A stretch of DNA of 37,537 nt, taken from contig JAEDFM010000022.1 in assembly GCA_016292805.1 (NCBI GenBank), positions 1-37,537 of the forward strand, given 5' to 3'. The DNA comes from Treponema sp. Lineage in GTDB: Bacteria; Spirochaetota; Spirochaetia; Treponematales; Treponemataceae. The position numbers and the translations under genes were made by a program. This document shows, piece by piece, positions 15,714 through 23,109 of this stretch (position 1 is its first letter; every line of letters begins with the position of its first letter). The notes under the pieces are model-generated. The model was given only the letters and a program-made list of their open reading frames with translations. It was not told the origin of the DNA and did no database searches.

Positions 15714-18700
15714 TTAAACGTCATTAAAATCAGAATCTTCCAGGGCAGCCAGTTCCTTATCAGCGTTACCAAAATTGACATAGCTGGTTGCCAGGAAGTA
15801 ACTTCCTTTATCCTGTTTAATTCCAGTAATAATCATTCTGCACTTTACATAAGATCCGTTTTTATGACGGGCACGATAGTATATTGAAACAGGCTTTTCA
15901 AAATGATTTGTATAAGCTACAAAAAGCTTAGCCATAAACTTTGGTTTATCAAGGGGATGAACAACTCCAAAGGATTCAACCTCAGTCCAGTTTGCAACCT
16001 CTTCCTCCGGGTAACCTGAATTTTCAATAAACTGTTTATTGTATTTAAGTACTCGTAATTTTATAGTTTCAAAAGGTCGTCTCCAGTCAACCTGCAAGTG
16101 CATAAGCAAAAGACCAACCGTTGTATTATCCAAAAGCATACTCATTTGAGAATTGGTTGCCAGCAAAGTATTTTCTGAAATTTTCTCTTCGGTTATATCC
16201 TCCATAAGACAGTAAATTGTATGACGATTTCCAATACTGCTTAAAAGCCAGAAGTGAAATTTAACCCAAACCATTTCCTGCTTATTTACAGTCCTGCATT
16301 CGGCAACACAGCTTTTTTCACCTCCAGCTTCTATAATTTCCTGCATTGTATTAAGAATTACTTTCCTTGTTTCAGGAGAATAATAATTGCGAATATTTAC
16401 AGAGATTTCAGAAACAGGAACATTCTCTGCCCCAAACAGAGTAAGTGTTTTTCTATTAACCCGAATAAGTTTTGCTCTATATTCCAGATTATTGAATTCA
16501 AAAATAGCAGCAGGACCGGAAAACTGTTCAAACATAAGATTTTCGCAAGAATCAGGATTGTAAAAATTGTTAATGTTTAAGCTGCCAAAAATATGTGGCT
16601 TTTGAACAATAACCCGTTTATCAGTTTCTTTAAGAAGTTTTTCATAATCTTCACAGCAAAGAGGTTTTGAATACAAAAATCCCTGAATAATATCACAGCC
16701 TATACTGGTAAGAAAGTTTGCCTGAGTTTCTGTTTCTACACCCTCGGCAATTGTAATTAGTTCCAAAGCCTGAGCCATATGTATTACAGAACTGATTACA
16801 CTTCCACCTTTATCCATATTGCTGCCACTGTTAAAAAAGCCCATATCAAGCTTAATCATATCAAGAGGAATATCTTTCAAAGAATTCAAAGATGAATAAC
16901 CACTACCAAAATCGTCCATTGCAATACTGTAACCCATTTCCCGAATGGCATTTATTCGGGAAATCAAAGCATCAACATCGTGCATATATGCACTTTCTGT
17001 AATTTCAAAATGAATAAGATGATGAGGGATTTTAAATTCTTCGTCCAGACGCTTAATTGCATAGACCATAGAATCAGATTCCAGACTGACTCTGGAAATA
17101 TTAACAGATATAGGAGCAGGATTTAATCCTTCATCCAGCCATTTGTGCATTTTTTCAAAAGCCTGGCGCCAGATTAATTTATCAAGAGTAACAATAAATC
17201 CATTTTTTTCTGCAATTGGAATAAATAAAGTTGGAGGAAATATAGTTCCATCAGGCTTTACCCAACGACAAAGTACTTCCGCACCGGAAAGCTCGTTTGT
17301 GGCAGTTTTATACTGTGGCTGAAACCATAACACAAATTCATTATTTGCCAGAGCTGATGGCATTTGAGAAGTTACATTAACTTCTGTCATCATTTTTTCA
17401 CGATATTCCTGAGTAAAGAATGAAAAAGTATTTGTAACAGATGAAATTGTACGATCCATACAGAGTGTTGAATAATTCAACATATCTGTTACATTTTCAT
17501 CAAAGCTTTCAGCAACATAGGCACCAAAACGCATGGTTACCGGCATTTCTATACCAAGATGTCTGCAATCAAAATATTTTATGTTTCGGATTGTTTCTAC
17601 AGTTTCCAGATTGTATTCCAAAAAAAGGGTAAAAAGACCACCACCAATTCTTGCAACAATCGCCTTATCGCCAAAAACCTCACACAAACTTTTACCAATG
17701 AACTTAAGAACTTCATTTCCTGTTTCAAATCCGAAAATATCATTAATAACTTTCAGGCGGTTTATATCACCAGCATAAACTGCATACTTTTTATCAACAT
17801 TGGAAGATAAAACTGCATTAACCTTACGGATAAAGCTATTCTGATTATCAAGACCAGTAAGAGCATCTGTATAATAGTTTTTCTCCATAATATCATTCAT
17901 ATAATGAAGACAGTTTTCTTTTTTGTTATAACCATAAGCCAAAGCACTGGCCATTTCGTGACAGGTTGAATAACCACAGGAACCACAATTTATATGGCGT
18001 TTTTCTGGTGCATCCTTTAATAAAACAGAATAAACCTCTTCATAAACTTCATCAGGAATTCTATATGGCTGATGATAACGGTTTACATATTCACGGGTAA
18101 AATCGTCATAATTAAGAGCTTCAAAATGTTTAAAGAATTCTTCTCTAAGACTTTTATAATCCTTTACAGTAACATCAAACTTTTTTATACACTGCTGATA
18201 GATTTCTTCAAAACGGGAATAAATGACTGGATAATTGCGGTTTTCTTTTCCTACTGCAGGCCCCATCTGGCAACCATGTTTACAGGTATAAACTTCTGCT
18301 AGAAAAGGCTGATATTCCGCGTACTGAGCTCCCATAAAGAAGTTTACTTCGTTAAAGATTTTTTCTGAAGAATCGTTCATTACAACTATTCGTTCTGAGC
18401 TTGGAAAGAATACAGCAACACTATCTTTAAAAGCTCCTTCTCCGCAAAGAACTTTTCCAAGATTGTCAGTTGTTAAATCGGCAGCTGCAGCATCGTCAGG
18501 AAGTTTATCAGTTTCAAAATATTTTGAAATATGTTCATAAGTCAGGTTATAAGCAACATCAATTTTGTTAACAGGATGATTAAACTCATCCTTCATAGAA
18601 ATACAGGAACTAAGATATGCTAATTTATTATTATCATTAAGATATTTACGGGCATAAATTGCTGTACAGGAAACAGGACTTTGAACTGGAATCAGTTTTG

Positions 18701-19196
18701 TTCTTAAAGACGGATTATATAATTCAACTTCATTTATAAAAGAGGAACAGGTATTTGCAATAAAAGCTTTGTTTGCAGAAGGTACATCATAATTATCAAG
18801 AAGATATTTTACATGAGCCCAAAGTGAAATTTCTGCACCATAGGCTACATCGTAAATCTTATCTACTCCCTGTTTCTTTAACCAGGCTAAAACAGAAGGT
18901 GCTTTATCATCATAAAGAACATAAAAAGACTGATCTACAATCAATGAGATTTTTTCGCCTGATTTTAAATTATTAAAGAAAACCTCTGTATCATCTTTAA
19001 ATTCTCTGGCGTCGTGAATGCAAACATTAACACATTTACCACAATGATTACATTTACTTTCGTTTACACTGATAATGCTTTTTCCATTCTGTTCTGTAGC
19101 AACATTTGCCCCTACTACAGAACACTGTGCAATACAGCGGTTACATGCGATACAATTTGTATTTGTATAAATTAGACCATTGTTATATCTTGCCAT
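15714..19196 (-). CDS. Ferredoxin / [FeFe]-hydrogenase-like / GGDEF-EAL / PAS sensory protein
   Basis: A 1160-residue soluble protein. In order it has two 4Fe-4S ferredoxin motifs (C15, C18, C21, C25; C49, C52, C55, C59). A domain like the [FeFe]-hydrogenase catalytic core follows, with possible H-cluster cysteines C150 (NTCSSF), C198 (SSCISMKDEF), C305 and C309 (YTCKHGC). Next is a further Fe-S domain (C404, C407, C412, C429). The GGDEF domain has a ruined signature (RIGGGLF, 515-521). The EAL phosphodiesterase keeps EVL (640-642), SVNIS, FEITES, DDFG (761-764), IKLD and AEGVE. Two PAS-like regions lie at about 880-1000 and 1015-1140. It resembles sensory (HydS-type) hydrogenases joined to c-di-GMP hydrolysis. 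The start at 19196 has AGGTG upstream and lies 7 bases after the FIST gene. Confidence 0.88.
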   Translation of the reverse strand: MARYNNGLIYTNTNCIACNRCIAQCSVVGANVATEQNGKSIISVNESKCNHCGKCVNVCIHDAREFKDDTEVFFNNLKSGEKISLIVDQSFYVLYDDKAPSVLAWLKKQGVDKIYDVAYGAEISLWAHVKYLLDNYDVPSANKAFIANTCSSFINEVELYNPSLRTKLIPVQSPVSCTAIYARKYLNDNNKLAYLSSCISMKDEFNHPVNKIDVAYNLTYEHISKYFETDKLPDDAAAADLTTDNLGKVLCGEGAFKDSVAVFFPSSERIVVMNDSSEKIFNEVNFFMGAQYAEYQPFLAEVYTCKHGCQMGPAVGKENRNYPVIYSRFEEIYQQCIKKFDVTVKDYKSLREEFFKHFEALNYDDFTREYVNRYHQPYRIPDEVYEEVYSVLLKDAPEKRHINCGSCGYSTCHEMASALAYGYNKKENCLHYMNDIMEKNYYTDALTGLDNQNSFIRKVNAVLSSNVDKKYAVYAGDINRLKVINDIFGFETGNEVLKFIGKSLCEVFGDKAIVARIGGGLFTLFLEYNLETVETIRNIKYFDCRHLGIEMPVTMRFGAYVAESFDENVTDMLNYSTLCMDRTISSVTNTFSFFTQEYREKMMTEVNVTSQMPSALANNEFVLWFQPQYKTATNELSGAEVLCRWVKPDGTIFPPTLFIPIAEKNGFIVTLDKLIWRQAFEKMHKWLDEGLNPAPISVNISRVSLESDSMVYAIKRLDEEFKIPHHLIHFEITESAYMHDVDALISRINAIREMGYSIAMDDFGSGYSSLNSLKDIPLDMIKLDMGFFNSGSNMDKGGSVISSVIHMAQALELITIAEGVETETQANFLTSIGCDIIQGFLYSKPLCCEDYEKLLKETDKRVIVQKPHIFGSLNINNFYNPDSCENLMFEQFSGPAAIFEFNNLEYRAKLIRVNRKTLTLFGAENVPVSEISVNIRNYYSPETRKVILNTMQEIIEAGGEKSCVAECRTVNKQEMVWVKFHFWLLSSIGNRHTIYCLMEDITEEKISENTLLATNSQMSMLLDNTTVGLLLMHLQVDWRRPFETIKLRVLKYNKQFIENSGYPEEEVANWTEVESFGVVHPLDKPKFMAKLFVAYTNHFEKPVSIYYRARHKNGSYVKCRMIITGIKQDKGSYFLATSYVNFGNADKELAALEDSDFNDV

Positions 19197-19203
19197 ATTG
19201 CAC

Positions 19204-20325
19204 CTATTCAAATAAAACCAGAATCATAGTTTGATTCATGTGGGTTATATTACATTGTTCACCATAACCGGAAACACCAATATAATTGCCATAATTATTT
19301 TTTAATGTATCCGTAAATTCAGAAAACAGATTTTCTTTTTCAAACATAATTGAACGGGCCAAACAATTAACAACAACAGCAAAGGAACTTTTTGCAATCT
19401 GCTCTCTGGCTGTTTCTTTTGTTGCATTCCAGATTTCGTTTATATTACCACGATTTAGAATTGCAATTTTTGAATGATTAAAAACCCGGGCAAACAACTG
19501 TATAGACCCATCTGGCATAATATCACTAACTTCTGTAATAAAAACTTTATCTTTGGAAATTCGTCCCAAAGGATTTTCAGCAATAGCATCCTTTAAATTT
19601 TCCAGCGGAACATTTAATGCAGAAGCAAGCACATCGGCAGCAGGCTTGTTATCAAGCATATAAATAATTCTGTTGTCTACATCCACATCTGTTGCAGAAA
19701 ATACTTTATCTGTAGTTTTTTCATAAAGATTTTCTTTAACAAAACCAATTTTGCCGTTTAAATTATGAATTAAAACAAAAACACAGGTATTCTGAAAACA
19801 AACTCCATTAAGACTTACAATAGATTTTGAACCTTCACTTAATTCTGCACCGGCAGAACTGCCAAAACAAGGAATTCCTTTAGGAGACAGATATTTATTT
19901 AAAGTATCCAGAACCAGTTCTTCGCCTTTTGTATAAGAATTACAGAATTCAATACAGCAGGTATTTTCAAACGAAGAAAGTTTATCTAAAGCTAAAGCAA
20001 TGTGTCGTTTATAATTCATTGGAAAATTTGATATATCAAAAAGGATTCCTTCACCTACTTCTATACCATCATTTATTGCCATTGCCGCAAGACTGTTGTG
20101 ACCATACCCTGCCGAAGAAAAATTAATATATGAAGTAGAACCTATATTTACAGTATTTGGGAAAGCTTCCTGTAATTTTGTTGCAAACATATAAAATGAA
20201 TTATATTCACTGAAGAACATAATCAGTTTTGGTGAGGAACATTCATTTTTTATCTTATCAGTTACTTCAGCAAACGCATGTTCAAAATCTGGATTAGTAC
20301 TGACAGCAATAACAGTTCTTTGCAT
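19204..20325 (-). CDS. FIST-domain sensory protein
   Basis: A 373-residue protein made of an N-terminal FIST domain (about 20-215; strands such as PKLIMFFSEYN, the glycine-rich IGSTSYINFSSAGYG and CFGSSAGAELSEG) and a FIST_C domain (about 220-365; NKPAADVLASAL, ENPLGRI, FARVFNHSKIAIL and a final cysteine-containing NCLARSIMF segment). FIST domains are thought to bind small ligands in signal transduction. No output domain is present here, so it probably acts on the protein encoded 7 bases downstream, which has the H-cluster-like and EAL domains. The first gene of this two-gene unit has TATAAT 8 bases before its ATG and no ribosome site. No signal peptide is seen, so a cytoplasmic location is expected. 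Confidence 0.85.
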   Translation of the reverse strand: MQRTVIAVSTNPDFEHAFAEVTDKIKNECSSPKLIMFFSEYNSFYMFATKLQEAFPNTVNIGSTSYINFSSAGYGHNSLAAMAINDGIEVGEGILFDISNFPMNYKRHIALALDKLSSFENTCCIEFCNSYTKGEELVLDTLNKYLSPKGIPCFGSSAGAELSEGSKSIVSLNGVCFQNTCVFVLIHNLNGKIGFVKENLYEKTTDKVFSATDVDVDNRIIYMLDNKPAADVLASALNVPLENLKDAIAENPLGRISKDKVFITEVSDIMPDGSIQLFARVFNHSKIAILNRGNINEIWNATKETAREQIAKSSFAVVVNCLARSIMFEKENLFSEFTDTLKNNYGNYIGVSGYGEQCNITHMNQTMILVLFE

Positions 20326-20333
20326 TTTTATAA

Positions 20334-20339
20334 ATTATA
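20334..20339 (-). promoter_or_regulatory. -10 box of the FIST/EAL unit
   Basis: TATAAT on the minus strand ends 8 bases before the FIST ATG. No ribosome site is present, so a leaderless mRNA is predicted. It overlaps the divergent promoter region of the dGTPase-like gene. Confidence 0.55.
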
Positions 20340-20374
20340 GCACAAAAAATAGGCTTGACCACTGGATTTTATGC

Positions 20375-20380
20375 TATACT
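20375..20380 (+). promoter_or_regulatory. Extended -10 box of the dGTPase-like gene
   Basis: TGC-TATACT forms an extended -10 element. A TTGACC at 20355-20360 lies only 14 bases upstream, short for a -35. The ATG at 20398 follows an AAGGTGG ribosome site. Confidence 0.5.
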
Positions 20381-20397
20381 TACAGAAGGTGGTTAAA

Positions 20398-21684
20398 ATG
20401 CAGAATTCATTCAAAGATGTAGCCTGTCTTCCAGGTAATGAAAAATGGAAACAGGCAAATAAACGGGAAATTGAACTTTATGGCCGTAATAACGACATCC
20501 GTTCAGAATTTGAACGAGACTATACCCGTCTTTTACACAGTCAGGCATTCCGCAGAATGAAGCATAAAACACAGGTATTTTTTGCCCCTCATAACGACCA
20601 TATCTGTACCCGTATGGAACATGTTCTTCATGTAGCATCGGTTTCAACAACAATTGCAAAATATCTGGGACTAAACGAACAATTAACAAACGCTATTGCT
20701 ATCGGTCACGATATTGGTCATGCACCTTTTGGACACCACGGGGAAGATTGTCTTAATCACCTTTTGGAACAAAAAGAGGGTCAGAATGCACCTAAAAAAT
20801 TCTGGCACGAAAGAAACAGCCTTTTCTTTGCCGATTATATAGAAACACTTCAGGATCCAAATGCCACAGAACAGCCATTAAACCTTACTTACGGAGTTCG
20901 TGATGGTTTAATCTGTCATTGCGGGGAAATTGACCAGCACAGTGTAAAACCAAGAAATGATGCCATAGATTTATACTCTATTAAACGACCTGGAATAATC
21001 CAGCCTTATACATGGGAAGCCTGCGTTGTAAAAATTGCAGATAAGATTTCTTTTTTAGGCCGGGATCTGGAGGATGCTCGGGCTTACCACATAATTGATA
21101 TGACAGCTTACCGTGAACTACGAGAAATTGTTGGCAGTACTTTAGGTTTTGAACGAAAAGGTGCCCATGCATTGCGTAGTGGAAAAGCTGTTAATACAAC
21201 AGTACTGATTAACGATTTGATTGTTGATTTATGTGAACAAAGCTCTCCTGAAAAAGGCTTATGTTTTTCTGATGAATATTTCAAATTCATTATTGAACTT
21301 AAAAAATTCAGTTTTTCAAGAATATACAAGCACTGGCGCCTTGAAGAATTTGCTGTTTATTCTGAAAATATCATTAAAACCTTATTCAGAACCTTACAAA
21401 AAACTCAACCTTACGCAAAAACCGGCCGTGTTTTTCAGGCACTTAAAATCTACCCAAAGCTCTGTTCAACATTTGAAGACTGGCTGGTAAAATATACAAA
21501 CTATAAGCCTTTCATTGCAGAAAAGCATGATTATGTAAATAAAAAAGCCATTCTCCGCTACAACACACCAGTTGTGTTTGATGTAACAGACAATGACTCT
21601 TTTACAAAATGTATCATTGAATATATTTCAGGTATGACAGATCAGTTTGCCATAGAAGTTTACGAAGAAATCATAACCTTCTAG
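20398..21684 (+). CDS. dgt: Deoxyguanosinetriphosphate triphosphohydrolase-like HD protein
   Basis: HD-superfamily enzyme expected to hydrolyse dGTP or other dNTPs to nucleoside plus triphosphate. In the 428-residue form, family motifs are RDYTRLLHSQAFRRMKHKTQV (40-60), H75 in TRMEH, the HD pair H104/D105 in AIGHDIGHAPFGHHGE and a distal Asp in VVKIADKISFLGRDLEDA. The start at 20398 is chosen over the longer frame (20371) because AAGGTGG lies 5 bases upstream and the longer version would begin inside the promoter. It is divergent from the FIST gene and ends 15 bases from the convergent ACT-domain gene. The exact nucleotide preference cannot be read from sequence. Confidence 0.92.
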   Translation: MQNSFKDVACLPGNEKWKQANKREIELYGRNNDIRSEFERDYTRLLHSQAFRRMKHKTQVFFAPHNDHICTRMEHVLHVASVSTTIAKYLGLNEQLTNAIAIGHDIGHAPFGHHGEDCLNHLLEQKEGQNAPKKFWHERNSLFFADYIETLQDPNATEQPLNLTYGVRDGLICHCGEIDQHSVKPRNDAIDLYSIKRPGIIQPYTWEACVVKIADKISFLGRDLEDARAYHIIDMTAYRELREIVGSTLGFERKGAHALRSGKAVNTTVLINDLIVDLCEQSSPEKGLCFSDEYFKFIIELKKFSFSRIYKHWRLEEFAVYSENIIKTLFRTLQKTQPYAKTGRVFQALKIYPKLCSTFEDWLVKYTNYKPFIAEKHDYVNKKAILRYNTPVVFDVTDNDSFTKCIIEYISGMTDQFAIEVYEEIITF

Positions 21685-21699
21685 GCAAAACAAAAACTG

Positions 21700-21969
21700 T
21701 TATACACGATGCATAGCACTAAAAACTTTTTCGCTCATGATATTGATTTCAACACCCATATCATTTGCTAAAATTTCCATAGCTTTACGAACATCATCAA
21801 TTGCAATATCAGCGTTCTTTAAATCTACCATCATCATCATTACAAAATTTCCAGAAAGAATTGTCTGTGTAATATCATCAATGTTGATTTTGTGATCTGC
21901 TAAAAACTGTGAAACTTTAGCAATAATACCTACTTTATCTGAACCTACTACTGTAATAATTGCGTTCAT
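21700..21969 (-). CDS. ACT-domain protein (UPF0237 type)
   Basis: An 89-residue stand-alone ACT domain: MNAIITVVGSDKVGIIAKVSQFLADHKINIDDI with the usual G-x-D-x-x-G-I pattern and the I-x-I-x-x-I turn. Such proteins are taken to be small-molecule (amino-acid) sensors or regulators; no biochemical role is certain for this family. It starts 10 bases after the ornithine carbamoyltransferase stop with an AAGGAG ribosome site, so it is co-translated with it. An effect on that enzyme or pathway is possible but inferred from position alone. Confidence 0.9.
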   Translation of the reverse strand: MNAIITVVGSDKVGIIAKVSQFLADHKINIDDITQTILSGNFVMMMMVDLKNADIAIDDVRKAMEILANDMGVEINIMSEKVFSAMHRV

Positions 21970-21979
21970 CTATATCTCC

Positions 21980-22972
21980 TTAGAAATTATTTCCTAATGT
22001 TGCTGCCATTACGGCCTTAATTGTATGCATACGATTTTCAGCTTCATCAAAAACTACAGACTGGTTGCTTTCAAAAACATCATCTGTAACTTCCATTGCT
22101 GTAAGACCAAACTTTTCGTAAATTTCTTTTCCAATTTTTGTATTCAAATCATGGAAAGAAGGAAGATCATGCATAAAGATTGCTGTTGGTTTAGCCTTTT
22201 TAAGCACATCCATATTAACCTGATATGCTTTCAAATCTGCAATTCTTTCTGCCCAGATTTCATCAGGTTCACCCATAGAAACCCAAACATCAGTATAAAG
22301 AATATCAGCATCCTTTGTTGCTTTATCAATATCGCTTTCCAAAGTAATAGATCCACCACTAGCCTGACACCATGGCTGACATTCAGCAACAAGTTCTTTT
22401 GATGGAAAGTATTTTTCTGGAGCACACAAAGTAAGATTTAAACCAAGTTTTGCACAAACTATACAAAGTGAATTACCTATGTTGTAACGGGCATCTCCGT
22501 AATAAACTAATTTCAAACCTTTTAATTTGCCATAATGTTCACGGATTGTAAGCATATCAGCAAGCATCTGTGTTGGATGATATTCATTTGTTAAACCATT
22601 CCATACAACAACACCAGAATATTTTGCAAGCTCTTCCACCAAAGTCTGTTCAAAACCGCGGTATTCGATACCATCAAACATACGGCCAAGAACACGAGCT
22701 GTATCTGCAATGCTTTCTTTTTTTCCAATCTGAGAGCCTTCTGCCAGATATGTTGTAGAAATTCCTAAATCGTGAGCGGCAACTTCAAAGGCACAACGGG
22801 TACGAGTACTTGTTTTTTCAAAAATAAGGGCAATATTTTTTCCACGGTGAATATCAACTGGAATTCCCTTCTTTTTCTTTTCCTTAAGATCAGCTGCAAG
22901 ATCAAGCATGTAGTTGATTTCTTCAGGAGTAAAATCTTTTAATGTAAGAAAATTGCGTCCTTTAAGATTCAT
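21980..22972 (-). CDS. argF: Ornithine carbamoyltransferase (variant HDLP active site)
   Basis: Expected to make or phosphorolyse citrulline from ornithine and carbamoyl phosphate. The 330-residue protein follows E. coli-type OTCase closely: the carbamoyl-phosphate loop STRTR (55-59), VWNGLTNEYHPTQ with HPTQ (132-135), YYGDARYNIGNS, the ornithine loop DVWVSMGEP (228-236) and the C-terminal ENRMHTIKAVM. The family's near-invariant HCLP is HDLP here (268-271), so the active-site cysteine is D269. Whether this is anabolic, catabolic (citrulline breakdown) or specific for another amine is open. A CGAGG site precedes the ATG. The downstream ACT gene is probably in the same transcript. Confidence 0.9.
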   Translation of the reverse strand: MNLKGRNFLTLKDFTPEEINYMLDLAADLKEKKKKGIPVDIHRGKNIALIFEKTSTRTRCAFEVAAHDLGISTTYLAEGSQIGKKESIADTARVLGRMFDGIEYRGFEQTLVEELAKYSGVVVWNGLTNEYHPTQMLADMLTIREHYGKLKGLKLVYYGDARYNIGNSLCIVCAKLGLNLTLCAPEKYFPSKELVAECQPWCQASGGSITLESDIDKATKDADILYTDVWVSMGEPDEIWAERIADLKAYQVNMDVLKKAKPTAIFMHDLPSFHDLNTKIGKEIYEKFGLTAMEVTDDVFESNQSVVFDEAENRMHTIKAVMAATLGNNF

Positions 22973-23009
22973 AAAAGCCTCGTATTTTTAGTAATATATG
23001 GACAACTAT

Positions 23010-23015
23010 AGTATA
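23010..23015 (-). promoter_or_regulatory. Possible -10 box of argF
   Basis: TATACT on the minus strand about 37 bases before the argF ATG, leaving room for a leader with the CGAGG ribosome site. No clear -35. Confidence 0.35.
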
Positions 23016-23062
23016 AATATACAAAAATGTGAATATTTATGCATTTTATTTTTTACAAACAG

Positions 23063-23083
23063 ATCCCGAATCAAGTTCGGGAT
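23063..23083. repeat. Intergenic palindromic repeat
   Basis: Arms 23063-23070 and 23076-23083 are a perfect 8-bp inverted repeat (ATCCCGAA/TTCGGGAT), extended by a wobble pair to a 3-base loop, in the 137-base gap between parE and argF. It lacks a T-run. It resembles the recQ palindrome (ATCCTGAA/TTCAGGAT) and looks like a dispersed repeat. Confidence 0.65.
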
Positions 23084-23109
23084 GACAAAGCAATGCATTC
23101 TATATTGTC

